41,785 bases of DNA from Collinsella sp. Its GTDB lineage: Bacteria; Actinomycetota; Coriobacteriia; Coriobacteriales; Coriobacteriaceae. Below, piece after piece: positions 7,260 to 15,723 of the stretch. The notes under the pieces were generated by a model that worked only from the letters and a program-made list of their open reading frames with translations, did no database searches and was not told where the DNA came from. The position numbers and the translations under genes were made by a program. The stretch covers positions 1 to 41,785 of the forward strand of contig DXLV01000003.1 in assembly GCA_019414545.1 (NCBI GenBank), in the 5' to 3' direction. The stretch's first letter is position 1, and each line of letters starts with the position of its first letter.

Positions 7260-8678
7260 ATGTTTAGAGAAGATTTTTTATGGGGCGGGGCTCTGGCTGC
7301 AAACCAGTGCGAGGGAGGATGGAACGAAGGCGGTCGCGGTTTAGCCAATTCCGACGTGCTGCCGTTTGGCGATCAACGCATGGACGTCATGCGGGGAGAC
7401 CTTGATCCGCGTGCGTTGGCACCCGACAGCTTCTATCCCGCTCGCAAGGGCATTGATTTTTACCATAGGTACAAGCAGGATATTGAACTGTTTGCCCAGA
7501 TGGGTTTTAAATGCCTGCGCTTATCAATCGCCTGGAGCCGCATTTTTCCCAAAGGAGACGAAGCCGAGCCCAATGAAGAAGGCCTTGCCTTTTACGAGGA
7601 TGTTTTTAGGACGTGTCGCGCGCATGACATTGAGCCTTTGGTGACGCTCAACCACTATGATGTCCCCATGCATCTCGTCGATGCGTATGGCGGATGGCGC
7701 GATCGCAGGTTGGTCGACCTGTTCGAGCGATATTCGCGTACCGTGTTCGAGCGCTATCGGGGATTGGTCAATTATTGGCTGACCTTTAACGAGATCAACA
7801 TCATGACGCAGGCGTGCTTTATGGCGGCGGGGATCATCTTCGAGCAAGGGGAGAATCGCTATGCAACGGTTCACACGGCCGTGCACCATGTATTGGTTGC
7901 GAGCGCCCGTGCGGTCGGGGCGTGTCATGAACTGTGCCCTGGGGCGAAGATCGGCTGCATGCTCAACGCAGGTGTCTTCTATCCGGCTACATGTGATCCG
8001 GACGATGTGCTGGCTGCGCAGGCTGAGAATCGCAGCCATTACATGTTTACCGACGTCCAGGTGCGCGGTGCGTACCCGAGCTATGTTCTCAAGGAATACG
8101 CCCGCCATGGTTTTGAGGTGCCCTATCGGGATGATGACCGCGAAGTACTGGCTGCAAACCTGGTCGATTTCGTCTCGTTTTCGTATTACTCGACGCGCGT
8201 CGCAAAAGCGCATGCGGAAGGTCAGTTCGATTCGAACCTTCTTCGCTCGGCGCCTAATCCGTATCTAAAACAGGAGCCTTGGGGGAGGTTTATCGACCCC
8301 AAAGGGCTGCGCGTCACCATGAATGAAATCTGGGATCGCTATCAAAAGCCGCTGTTCATCGTCGAAAACGGTTTGGGTGCTCCTGATGTGCCGGAAGATT
8401 CGGGTGAAATAGAAGACGACTATCGAGTTGAATACCTGCGGGCCCACATCGAGGCGATGAGGGAGACCGTCGAGCTCGACGGGGTGGAACTCATGGGATA
8501 TACCTGTTGGGGCCCGATCGATTTGGTTTCGGTCGCCACAGGACAGATGCGTAAGCGCTACGGGTTTATCTATGTCGATCGAGACGATAGCGGTGCGGGC
8601 TCGTTTGAGAGACGTAAAAAGAAAAGCTTCGAATGGTACCGACGCGTAATAGCAAGCAATGGCGAAGACCTTGCGTAA
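7260..8678 (+). CDS. 6-phospho-beta-glucosidase (GH1)
   Basis: 472 aa, normal GH1 length. Hydrolyses PTS-phosphorylated beta-glucosides in the cytoplasm to glucose 6-phosphate plus aglycone or sugar. The acid/base E178 lies in TFNEIN and the nucleophile E369 in VENGLG. The C-terminal LVS...KRYGFIYVD segment is the phosphate-recognition region of the 6-phospho subgroup. No signal peptide. The ATG at 7260 follows AGAAAGGA; a reading from 7131 would run through the hairpin and adds unrelated residues. Last gene of the first licT operon. It is a clear paralogue of the GH1 gene at 26310, but its base composition is visibly lower in GC. Confidence 0.93.
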   Translation: MFREDFLWGGALAANQCEGGWNEGGRGLANSDVLPFGDQRMDVMRGDLDPRALAPDSFYPARKGIDFYHRYKQDIELFAQMGFKCLRLSIAWSRIFPKGDEAEPNEEGLAFYEDVFRTCRAHDIEPLVTLNHYDVPMHLVDAYGGWRDRRLVDLFERYSRTVFERYRGLVNYWLTFNEINIMTQACFMAAGIIFEQGENRYATVHTAVHHVLVASARAVGACHELCPGAKIGCMLNAGVFYPATCDPDDVLAAQAENRSHYMFTDVQVRGAYPSYVLKEYARHGFEVPYRDDDREVLAANLVDFVSFSYYSTRVAKAHAEGQFDSNLLRSAPNPYLKQEPWGRFIDPKGLRVTMNEIWDRYQKPLFIVENGLGAPDVPEDSGEIEDDYRVEYLRAHIEAMRETVELDGVELMGYTCWGPIDLVSVATGQMRKRYGFIYVDRDDSGAGSFERRKKKSFEWYRRVIASNGEDLA

Positions 8679-8731
8679 TAACGTTAAGATGGACAAATGC
8701 GCCCGTTGGGGGAATAGTCGTGCCACTTCGC

Positions 8732-8777
8732 TTGACAACAGGCTAAACTAGCTATTAAACATTTACTATTCTGTTTA
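8732..8777 (+). promoter_or_regulatory. lacI promoter with overlapping operator
   Basis: A perfect -35 TTGACA (8732-8737) is followed by an AT-rich -10 zone (TATTAA 8753-8758 or TTAAAC 8755-8760). TAAACA (8757-8762) and TGTTTA (8772-8777) form an inverted repeat just downstream. The same half-sites occur upstream of 10130, 39746 and 40237. The position suggests autorepression by the LacI-family protein. Confidence 0.55.
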
Positions 8778-8860
8778 GATTGAATTTGCGGTCGTTTAGC
8801 TGCCGAGCCACGGGGCGGTCAAGCCACGATGCTCGGCCGCGACCGATGCTAGGGGGAACG

Positions 8861-9871
8861 ATGGCTAAAGCAAGCGTCCGCGAGATCAGCCGCATTACCG
8901 GCTTTTCGCCCGCAACCGTGTCCAACGCGCTCAACCGCAAGCGCAGCGTGAGCGAGGAGACCGCCAAGGTCATCCTGGAGTGCGCGCAGTCGCTTGGCTA
9001 TCAGCAGTCGACGCAGCTCGAGAGCATCCAGTTTGTGCTTGCGCGCAAGACGGGCGCCATCCTGGACGAGAGCACCTTCCATCCCGCGGTCATCGAGGGC
9101 GTGGAGCGCCAGGCGCGTCGCCACGGCATGAGCACGAGCTTTGTCTCGCTCGACTTTAGCGACCTGGACGCCGTGCGCCCGCAGGTCGAGGGCCTGATCG
9201 CCGACCCGTCGGCCGCCATCGTGCTGATGGGTACCGAGCTGGGTGAGGAAGACTATGCCTTGTTCGCCAACGCTGCCGCCCACTTGATCGTGCTCGATGG
9301 CTGGAGCGATCGTCAGTACTTCGATGCCGTAGTCATTGCCAACACCGACTCGGTGCTGCGCGCCGTGGACTACCTTATCGAGAAGGGTCACAAGCAAATC
9401 GGCTATCTGGCAGGCGACCTTCGCATCCGCAACTTTAAGGATCGCGAGCGCGGCTATCGCCAAGCGCTTGAGGATGCGGACCTTGAGGCCAACCCGACAT
9501 GGCGCGTCACATTGGGCACCACGCTCGAAGGTGCTTATCGCGACATGGGCGCATGGCTCGACAGCGTCTCGCGCGACGACCTGCCGACGGCTTTCTTTGC
9601 CGAAAACGACGTGCTCGCCGTAGGCGCCATGCGCGCGCTGAACGAGCACGGCATACGTGTCCCCGAGGATGTCTCAATCATCGGCTTTGACGATCTGTCT
9701 TTGGGCGCCTTCTCCAATCCGCCGCTCACCACGGTGCACGTTCCCAAGCACGAGGTGGGCGAGATCGCGGTGCGCCGCCTGGTGGGTAACATCCGCAATC
9801 CCAAGAGCTATACCTGCAAGACGGCCGTGTCGACCTATTTTGTCGAGCGCCAAAGCGTGCGCGAAATCTAG
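8861..9871 (+). CDS. LacI-family transcriptional repressor
   Basis: 336 aa, standard. The N-terminal helix-turn-helix and hinge (MAKASVREISRITGFSPATV, then SNAL to about residue 60) are typical LacI. The rest is a periplasmic-binding-protein-like effector domain, with the usual FAENDVLAVGAM and GFDDLSLGAFSNPPLTTV blocks. The start follows AGGGGG; the upstream extension is rejected. It ends in its own terminator (9938-9963), after which come a cluster of palindromic half-sites and the isomerase operon. The likely regulon is that operon, itself, and perhaps the esterase/PTS loci at 39.8-40.1 kb that share the operator. The effector is unknown, presumably the sugar handled by the isomerase. Confidence 0.9.
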   Translation: MAKASVREISRITGFSPATVSNALNRKRSVSEETAKVILECAQSLGYQQSTQLESIQFVLARKTGAILDESTFHPAVIEGVERQARRHGMSTSFVSLDFSDLDAVRPQVEGLIADPSAAIVLMGTELGEEDYALFANAAAHLIVLDGWSDRQYFDAVVIANTDSVLRAVDYLIEKGHKQIGYLAGDLRIRNFKDRERGYRQALEDADLEANPTWRVTLGTTLEGAYRDMGAWLDSVSRDDLPTAFFAENDVLAVGAMRALNEHGIRVPEDVSIIGFDDLSLGAFSNPPLTTVHVPKHEVGEIAVRRLVGNIRNPKSYTCKTAVSTYFVERQSVREI

Positions 9872-9937
9872 GCAAAGGCAACGCTAGGCCGTAGGGAGGC
9901 AAAGCTCGCTAAGGCAGCCATACATAACGCTACTAAG

Positions 9938-9963
9938 AGAGGGTCCTTCGGGGCCCTCTTTTT
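9938..9963 (+). terminator. rho-independent terminator after lacI
   Basis: AGAGGGTCC, a TTCG tetraloop and GGGCCCTCT form a 9-bp stem (one U-G pair) followed by a short T-run. Separates lacI from the isomerase operon. Confidence 0.92.
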
Positions 9964-9975
9964 GATGCCCTTGTA

Positions 9976-10108
9976 TGTTCAGTTTGTTTACATACCGTTT
10001 AGGCTGATTTCTCTACCGTCTACGGGTATTTCGCGTTAAACTACTAAACAGTAGAGTAAAACATTTAGTAAACAGAACAAAACGAAACATGCGTCTGTTT
10101 ACTGAACA
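9976..10108 (+). promoter_or_regulatory. operator cluster of the isomerase operon
   Basis: Several TGTTTA/TAAACA half-sites crowd this stretch. TGTTCAGTTTGTTTAC begins at 9976. CTACTAAACAGTAG (10041-10054) is a short palindrome. TTTAGTAAACAGA (10064-10076) is mirrored by TCTGTTTACTGAA (10094-10106) with one mismatch. This is the densest set in the window, immediately before the isomerase start. Binding by the adjacent LacI protein is an inference from position and from the repeat beside its own promoter. Confidence 0.6.
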
Positions 10109-10129
10109 TGTGATTAGGGGAGGACGTAC

Positions 10130-11530
10130 ATGGATAAGATCAAGCTCGGCTTTGTGCCCACGCGCCGCAGTATCTTTAGCGCGCCGGACGCAATCAAGTA
10201 TCGTGGCCTGACGGCTGATCGCCTGCGCGAGATCGGCGTCGACATCGTGGATATCGACGACATCAATGACGAGGGCCTGCTGTTCGACGACAGCCACATT
10301 GAGCCTATCGTCAAGAAATTCCGCGCCGAGGGCGTCGATGGCATTATGCTGTGCCACGCCAACTTTGGCACCGAGTACGTTTGCGCTCGCCTTGCCCGCG
10401 AGCTCGGTCTACCCGTACTGCTGTGGGGTCCGCGCGACGAGCGCCCCGAGCCCGACGGCACACGCCTGCGCGATAGCCAGTGCGGCCTGTTCGCCACCGG
10501 CAAGGTCCTGCGCCGCTTCCAGGTTCCCTTCACCTACATGACCAACTGCCGCCTGACCGATCCCGAGTTCGAGCGCGGCGTTTGGGACTTCTTGGCCGTG
10601 TGCAACGTGGTCAAGACCTTCAAGCACACCCGCATCCTGCAGATGGCCACCCGTCCGTTCGACTTCTGGTCGACCATGTGCAACGAGGGTGAGCTGCTCG
10701 AGAAGTTCAACATCCAGCTTTCGCCTATCCCCATGACCGAGCTTGTCCAGGCTGTGCGCGACGCCCAGGCCGACGAGCAGGCCATGGCCGCCATGCTTGC
10801 CCACATCAACGACAGCTTTGAGATCTGCATCCCCGAGGACAAGGTCCCCGCGGTCGCCGGTCTTGCCATCGCCATGAAGTGCCTGGTCGAGAAGTACGGC
10901 TGCAACGCCGGTGCCATTCAGTGCTGGAACGCTCTGCAGGACGAGCTGGGCATTATGCCCTGTGCTGCCAACGCCATCCTCAACGAGATGGGCATTCCTA
11001 TCGTATGCGAGACCGATATCCACGGTGCCATCACCGCGCTGATGGTCGAGGCCGCCGACCTGGGCCGTCATCGCGGCATGTTCGCCGACTGGACCGTGCG
11101 CCATCCCGATAACGAGAACGGCGAGCTGCTGCAGCATTGCGGCCCCTGGCCCTGCAGCTGCGCGGCCGTCAAGCCCAAGCTCACCTACCCGCTGGCTTTC
11201 GATCACCCCGGCGCGCTGACGGCCGAGGCCAAGCACGGCGACCTCACCCTTGCCCGCTTTGACGGTGACAACGGCGAGTACTCGCTGCTACTGGGCAACG
11301 CCCGCGGCATCGACGGCCCGGCCGGCATGGGCACCTACCTGTGGGTCGAGGTCGACAACCTCAAGCGCCTCGAGGCCAAGATCGTCGAGGGCCCCTACAT
11401 CCACCACTGCGTCGCTATTCACGCCAACGTGGTGCCGGTGCTCTACGAGGCGTGCAAGTACATCGGCATTGCCCCCGACCTGTACGACCCCATCGAAGAA
11501 GACGTTAAAGCCTACCTGCGAGGAGAGTAG
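10130..11530 (+). CDS. L-fucose/L-arabinose isomerase-like sugar isomerase
   Basis: 466 aa. Resembles the FucI/AraA isomerase-like superfamily, whose members bind Mn2+ and interconvert aldoses and ketoses. The N-terminal half (KLGFVPTRR, then GVDGIMLCHANFGTEYVCARL at 69-89) looks Rossmann-like. The C-terminal half carries NEMGIPIVCETDIHGAIT (285-302), with E286, E294 and D296 as candidate metal ligands, and HHCVAIHANVV near 410. It is shorter than FucI (about 590 aa) and does not read as a true FucI or AraA. The start follows AGGGGAGG. It is separated by 2 nt from the transketolase N-subunit gene, so it is the first enzyme of a three-step cytoplasmic sugar pathway with that transketolase and the FGGY kinase. 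Substrate unknown. Confidence 0.8.
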   Translation: MDKIKLGFVPTRRSIFSAPDAIKYRGLTADRLREIGVDIVDIDDINDEGLLFDDSHIEPIVKKFRAEGVDGIMLCHANFGTEYVCARLARELGLPVLLWGPRDERPEPDGTRLRDSQCGLFATGKVLRRFQVPFTYMTNCRLTDPEFERGVWDFLAVCNVVKTFKHTRILQMATRPFDFWSTMCNEGELLEKFNIQLSPIPMTELVQAVRDAQADEQAMAAMLAHINDSFEICIPEDKVPAVAGLAIAMKCLVEKYGCNAGAIQCWNALQDELGIMPCAANAILNEMGIPIVCETDIHGAITALMVEAADLGRHRGMFADWTVRHPDNENGELLQHCGPWPCSCAAVKPKLTYPLAFDHPGALTAEAKHGDLTLARFDGDNGEYSLLLGNARGIDGPAGMGTYLWVEVDNLKRLEAKIVEGPYIHHCVAIHANVVPVLYEACKYIGIAPDLYDPIEEDVKAYLRGE

Positions 11531-11532
11531 AA

Positions 11533-12369
11533 ATGGCAACTATCGAAGAGCTTGAGTCCCTGCGTTGGGACCTTCGCCGCGATTGCGTCGATATCATCAT
11601 GGCTGGCGCCGGCGGCCACATCGGCGGCGATATGTCGGTGATCGACGCCCTCATGACCCTCTACGCCAACCACCTCAACATTTCGCCCGAGACCGTCGAC
11701 GATCCCAATCGCGACCGCTTCGTGCTCTCCAAGGGCCACGCCATGGAGGCTTACTACGCGGTGCTTTGCCACGAGGGCTATCTTGACCTCGACGACGTCA
11801 AGGCCCGCTTCTCCAAGTTCGGCAGCCCCTACATCGGCCACCCCAACAACAAGCTCAAGGGCATCGAGATGAACTCGGGCTCGCTGGGTCACGGCCTGCC
11901 CGTGGCCGTGGGCATGGCGCTCGCCGGCAAGATGGACGGCCGCGACTATCGCGTCTACACCATCATGGGCGACGGCGAGCTTGCCGAGGGCTCGGTCTGG
12001 GAGGGCGCCATGAGCGGCGGCAACTACCAGCTCGATAACCTGTGCGCGCTCGTGGACCGCAACCGCCTGCAGATCAGCGGCAGCACCGAGGACGTTATGA
12101 AGCAGGACTCGCAGGAGGAGCGCTGGGCCGCCTTCGGCTGGAACGTGCTCTCCATCCCGGGCAACGACGTCCGGGCCATCGACGCCGCGCTGACGCTTGC
12201 GGCCGAGACCTGCGGCAAGCCCACGGTCATCATCCTCAACACGGTGAAGGGCTATGGCTCGCCTGTTATGGAGGACAAGGCCGCCTGGCATCATCACCTG
12301 CCCAATGATGAGGAATATGCCCAGATCATCGCCGATTTCGCTGCCCATAAGGAGGCCATCAATGGCTAA
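11533..12369 (+). CDS. transketolase, N-terminal subunit
   Basis: 278 aa, the expected size for the TPP-binding half of a split transketolase. The SKGHAMEAYYA (66-76) and GSLGHGLPVAVGMA (116-129) blocks are conserved. The TPP motif starts with GDG at 146-148 and ends near N177 in LVDRN. Split transketolases move a two-carbon ketol unit between sugar phosphates. Lying between a sugar isomerase and a sugar kinase, this one is probably a dedicated catabolic enzyme rather than the housekeeping pentose-phosphate enzyme. Its stop overlaps the C-subunit start by 8 nt, so translation is coupled for 1:1 assembly. Confidence 0.92.
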   Translation: MATIEELESLRWDLRRDCVDIIMAGAGGHIGGDMSVIDALMTLYANHLNISPETVDDPNRDRFVLSKGHAMEAYYAVLCHEGYLDLDDVKARFSKFGSPYIGHPNNKLKGIEMNSGSLGHGLPVAVGMALAGKMDGRDYRVYTIMGDGELAEGSVWEGAMSGGNYQLDNLCALVDRNRLQISGSTEDVMKQDSQEERWAAFGWNVLSIPGNDVRAIDAALTLAAETCGKPTVIILNTVKGYGSPVMEDKAAWHHHLPNDEEYAQIIADFAAHKEAING

Positions 12370-13303
12370 CACGATCGCCAATCGCAAGGTTATCTGCGAC
12401 ACGCTGCTCGAGGCCGCGAAGACCGATAAGGATATCGTCGTCCTGTGCTCCGACTCCCGCGGCTCCGCATCGCTCACGCCGTTCTTTGATCAGTATCCCC
12501 AGCAGTCCATTGAGGTCGGCATTGCCGAGCAGGACTTGGTGAGCATCGCCGCCGGCATGGCTTCGTGCGGCAAGAAGGCCTGGGCCGCCTCGCCGGCGTC
12601 CTTTGTGACCACGCGCTCGTATGAGCAGTGCAAGGTCGACGTCTCGTACTCCAACACCAACGTCAAGCTCATCGGCATTTCGGGCGGCGTGTCCTACGGC
12701 GCCTTGGGCATGAGCCACCACTCTGCGCAGGATATCGCCGCTATGAGCGCGATTCCCAACATGCGTGTGTATCTGCCGAGCGACCGCTTCCAGACCGCCG
12801 AGCTCGTGCGCGCCTTGGTAGCCGACAACAAGCCGGCCTACATCCGCGTGGGGCGCAACCCGGTCGAGGACGTGTACGCCGAGGGCGAGTGCCCGTTCCA
12901 GATGGATTGCGCCACCTGGGTGCGTCGCGGTACCGATGTGACGCTTGTCGCCACCGGTGAGATGGTCCGCCATGCCGTGGACGCCGCCGATCTGCTGGCC
13001 GAGCAGGGAATCTCGGCAACGGTGCTCGACATGTACTGCGTCAAGCCGCTCGACGCCGAGGCCGTGATCGAGGCCGCCGGCGCCACGCGCGCCGTCGTGA
13101 CCGTTGAGGAGCACAGCCCCTTCGGCGGCCTGGGTTCCATGGTCGCGCAGGTCGTGGGCGAGCATTGCCCGCGTCCGGTCAAGTGCCTGAGCCTGCCCGA
13201 CGCGCCGGTCATCACCGGTACGAGCCCCGAGGTCTTCGCGCACTACGGCCTGACGGGTGCCGGAATCGCCAAGACGGTCGTCGAGTTCCTTCCCGCAGAG
13301 TAA
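12362..13303 (+). CDS. transketolase, C-terminal subunit
   Basis: 313 aa, the pyrimidine-binding plus C-terminal half of a split transketolase. GIAEQDLVSIAAGMA (53-67) carries the conserved Glu56 that activates the TPP aminopyrimidine. The C-terminal domain has VEEHSPFGGLGSMVAQVV. The start at 12362 follows AAGGAGG inside the end of the N-subunit gene; the reading from 12254 is a shadow of that gene. It forms the heteromeric enzyme with the upstream subunit. A repeat-type hairpin with GGGGACAGG in its loop begins at the stop codon, and the kinase follows 142 nt later. Confidence 0.92.
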   Translation: MANTIANRKVICDTLLEAAKTDKDIVVLCSDSRGSASLTPFFDQYPQQSIEVGIAEQDLVSIAAGMASCGKKAWAASPASFVTTRSYEQCKVDVSYSNTNVKLIGISGGVSYGALGMSHHSAQDIAAMSAIPNMRVYLPSDRFQTAELVRALVADNKPAYIRVGRNPVEDVYAEGECPFQMDCATWVRRGTDVTLVATGEMVRHAVDAADLLAEQGISATVLDMYCVKPLDAEAVIEAAGATRAVVTVEEHSPFGGLGSMVAQVVGEHCPRPVKCLSLPDAPVITGTSPEVFAHYGLTGAGIAKTVVEFLPAE

Positions 13304-13333
13304 TTGGTGCATCGGGGACAGGTTTGCACCAAT
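13303..13333 (+). repeat. REP-like inverted repeat, may attenuate
   Basis: ATTGGTGC (13303-13310) and GCACCAAT (13326-13333) bracket a loop with GGGGACAGG, followed by CCTTTT. It resembles other GGGGAC-cored repeats in the window (16526, 17804, 27827, 36608). Between the transketolase and kinase genes it could act as a weak terminator that lowers kinase expression. Confidence 0.55.
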
Positions 13334-13445
13334 CCTTTTAGGTTGAATTCTGAGCAGGCCGGCTGCGCTCTCATGAGCCGGTCGGCCACTCGCTCCTTGT
13401 CCGTCGGGTTTTAGTTTTGAATCGACGGGGGAGACAGGAGAGTAC

Positions 13446-14936
13446 ATGAGCAAATACATCATCGGAATCGATCAATCCACGCAGGGCACCAAGGCGCTGC
13501 TGGTGGACGAGGGCGGCCATTTGATTCATCGTGCCGATCGCCCGCATCGCCAGATTGTCAACGAGGCCGGCTGGGTGAGCCATGATCCAGCCGAGATCGC
13601 CGCTAACGTGCTGGCCGTGGCGCGCGCCGTGGTGGAGGAGACCGGGGTCGATCCGACCGACGTCGCCGGCATCGGCATCTCCAACCAGCGCGAGACTACC
13701 GTTGCCTGGAGCCGCATGACGGGCGAGCCGCTGTGCGACGCCGTGGTGTGGCAGTGCGCCCGCGCCCGCGAGCTGTGCGACGAGCTTGCTGCGCGCGAAG
13801 GCGTGGCCGAGCTGGTGCGCGACACGACGGGTCTGGTGCTCTCGCCCTACTACCCGGCGGGCAAGATGGCCTGGATCCTCGCGAACGTTCCCGCGGCTGC
13901 CGAGGCCGCTGCGGCGGGCGAGCTGTGCCTGGGCACCATCGATGCCTGGGTGGTCTGGACGCTCACGGGCGGCGCGGAGTTTCGCTGCGACTGGTCCAAT
14001 GCCAGCCGCACGCAGCTCTTCGACCTGCGCCGTGGCTGCTGGAGCGAGCCGGTGTGCGAGGCCTTTGGCGTCGATGCAGCCTGCCTGCCGCAGGTGACCG
14101 ATTCCGATGGCCTGTTCGGCATGACGGACCTGGGCGGCTTTTTGCCGGCGCCCGTGCCCATTCACGGCGTACTCGGCGACAGCCATGCCGCCTTGTTTGC
14201 CCAGGGCTGCCATAGCCGCGGCATGGCCAAGGCGACCTATGGCACCGGCAGCTCGGTCATGATGAACGTCGGCGACGAGTTCGTTGCCAGCTCGCACGGG
14301 CTTTCGAGCTCGCTTGCGTGGCGTATGGACGGTGTGACCGAGTATGTTCTCGAGGGCAACGTGAGCTACGCCGGCGCCGTCAAGACGTGGCTGCGCGACG
14401 ATCTTGAGCTCATCAATAACCCCGAGGAAGTTACCGACCTGTGCTACGCCGCCAATCCGGCGAGTCGCGTCTACTTTGTGCCGGCGTTTACCGGCCTGGG
14501 CGCGCCGCACTGGGCGAGTGACGCCGAGGCCTGCGTCTTTGGCATGACGCGCACCACGGGCCGTGCGGAGTTCGTAAAGGCCGCCGACGAGTCGATCGCC
14601 TATCAAATCTTTGACGTGATTGATGCGATGGTCGAGGATTCGGGCGCGGCACTGGCTGAGCTTCGTGTTGACGGCGGCCCCACGCGCGACGCGTACCTGA
14701 TGCAGTTTGAGAGCGACTTGGTTGGCTCGCCCATCCGCATCGCGAGCAACGACGAGATGAGCGGTCTGGGTGCGGCCTGGGCCTGCGGCATTGCGCTGGG
14801 CATGTACACGCGCGACGTCGTTGACGTCTACGGCGCCCGCGGCATCGTGGAGCCTGCCATGTCCGCCGACGAACGAGCCAAAAAGATCGCCGGCTGGCGT
14901 CACGCCGTCGACGCCACCATCTCGTACACTGCCTAG
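13446..14936 (+). CDS. FGGY-family carbohydrate kinase
   Basis: 496 aa, normal for FGGY kinases. The N-terminal nucleotide fold starts GIDQSTQGTKALL (7-19). Residues known to bind substrate in glycerol kinase have counterparts: R82-E83 in SNQRETTVAW, W102 in VVWQCAR, Y135 and the catalytic base D245 in GDSHAALFAQG. GTGSS (about 268) and VDGGPTRDAYLMQF are the ATP-side motifs. The active site thus looks glycerol-kinase-like, while the context (isomerase and transketolase) suggests a ketose substrate such as a keto-pentose or branched sugar. The start follows GGGGGAGACAGGAG. It is probably the second step of the pathway, before transketolase cleavage. Annotating it as glpK or xylB would be unsafe. 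Confidence 0.88.
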   Translation: MSKYIIGIDQSTQGTKALLVDEGGHLIHRADRPHRQIVNEAGWVSHDPAEIAANVLAVARAVVEETGVDPTDVAGIGISNQRETTVAWSRMTGEPLCDAVVWQCARARELCDELAAREGVAELVRDTTGLVLSPYYPAGKMAWILANVPAAAEAAAAGELCLGTIDAWVVWTLTGGAEFRCDWSNASRTQLFDLRRGCWSEPVCEAFGVDAACLPQVTDSDGLFGMTDLGGFLPAPVPIHGVLGDSHAALFAQGCHSRGMAKATYGTGSSVMMNVGDEFVASSHGLSSSLAWRMDGVTEYVLEGNVSYAGAVKTWLRDDLELINNPEEVTDLCYAANPASRVYFVPAFTGLGAPHWASDAEACVFGMTRTTGRAEFVKAADESIAYQIFDVIDAMVEDSGAALAELRVDGGPTRDAYLMQFESDLVGSPIRIASNDEMSGLGAAWACGIALGMYTRDVVDVYGARGIVEPAMSADERAKKIAGWRHAVDATISYTA

Positions 14937-15069
14937 AATGATTTTTCTGGGACGGGGATTTAAAAAATCATTCGCCCCCCGTCCCGGGTAGCTCATTTGG
15001 GACGGGGCTTTTTTGACTGGTATGATTGGTGCGATCATTCGAACCAGCTAAAAGAGCCCCGTCCCAAAT
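14937..15069. repeat. GGGACGGGG inverted-repeat cluster between the kinase gene and luxS
   Basis: AATGATTTTT (14937-14946) pairs with AAAAATCATT (14963-14972) around GGGACGGGG. A second element pairs ATTTGGGACGGGGCT (14995-15009) with AGAGCCCCGTCCCAAAT (15053-15069), with ACTGG and CCAG extending it inward. GGGACGGGG or its complement appears four times in 130 bp. The T- and A-rich flanks could also act as terminators. It fills most of the 154-bp gap before luxS. Confidence 0.7.
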
Positions 15070-15090
15070 TGACTACCGAGAGGATCTGCC

Positions 15091-15579
15091 ATGGAGCGCA
15101 TCGCGAGTTTTTCCGTTGACCATCTGCTGCTCGAGCCCGGCGTGTATGTGAGCCGCATCGACCGCGATCCGGCGACCGGCGCCGCCGTCACCACCTTTGA
15201 TCTGCGCCTGACCACGCCCAACAAGGAGCCGGTCATGAACACGGCCGAGTGCCACACCATCGAGCACCTGGGTGCGACGTTCCTGCGCAATCATGCCGAG
15301 TGGTTGAGCCGCATTGTCTACTTTGGGCCCATGGGCTGCCGCACGGGCTTTTACCTCGTCGTATTTGGCGAAGTGACGAGCGAGGAGATCCTGCCGCTCG
15401 TGCGCGAGCTGTTTGAGTTTGTCGCCGACTTTGAGGGCGATGTTCCCGGAGCCGCTCCCGAAGAGTGCGGCAACTACCTGGACCAGAACCTTCCCATGGC
15501 TAACTGGCTCGCGCGTCGCTACCTCGACCGCGACCTGGCCGATATCGACGAGAAGCACCTGCATTATCAGCAGGCATAA
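15091..15579 (+). CDS. luxS: S-ribosylhomocysteine lyase (LuxS)
   Basis: 162 aa, normal LuxS length. Cleaves S-ribosylhomocysteine to homocysteine and DPD, the precursor of autoinducer-2, in the activated methyl cycle. The metal site HTIEH (H55, H59) and C126 are present, as are E58 and the catalytic Cys83 in FGPMGCRTGFYL. The start follows GAGAGGA. It sits between a repeat cluster and its own terminator, so it is probably a single-gene transcript and not part of the sugar operon. Confidence 0.97.
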   Translation: MERIASFSVDHLLLEPGVYVSRIDRDPATGAAVTTFDLRLTTPNKEPVMNTAECHTIEHLGATFLRNHAEWLSRIVYFGPMGCRTGFYLVVFGEVTSEEILPLVRELFEFVADFEGDVPGAAPEECGNYLDQNLPMANWLARRYLDRDLADIDEKHLHYQQA

Positions 15580-15608
15580 GGGCTTTATCGTCCAAAACGC
15601 GCGCATTG

Positions 15609-15639
15609 GGCGCCTTCGCTTATGCGGGGGCGCCTTTTT
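15609..15639 (+). terminator. rho-independent terminator after luxS
   Basis: GGCGCCTTCGC (15609-15619) pairs with GCGGGGGCGCC (15624-15634) through two G-U pairs, with a 4-nt loop, and is followed by five Ts. Confidence 0.9.
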
Positions 15640-15689
15640 GTTGAGTGGTCGGGATGAGCGTTCAAAATCGCTCATGATTGTTCTAGAAT

Positions 15690-15713
15690 GTTCGTATAGT
15701 CACATTTACGAAC
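15690..15713. promoter_or_regulatory. inverted repeat before the DUF4867 gene
   Basis: GTTCGTA (15690-15696) and TACGAAC (15707-15713) are perfect 7-bp arms with a 10-nt spacer. The right arm touches the AGGAG ribosome site of the next gene. It could be an operator or an RNA hairpin that hides the ribosome site. A TATAGT hexamer (15695-15700) lies inside it. Confidence 0.45.
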
Positions 15714-15723
15714 AGGAGTGAAC

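Noticed and set aside
10130..11530. Naming the isomerase fucI or araA
   Set aside because: It is shorter, key residues cannot be placed with certainty, and no other fucose or arabinose gene is nearby.
13371..15038. 555-codon minus-strand reading opposite the FGGY kinase
   Set aside because: Shadow of the kinase codons; no coding signals.
14937..15090. SAH- or SAM-type riboswitch before luxS
   Set aside because: The stems are explained by repeated GGGACGGGG palindromes; no known riboswitch core was recognised.
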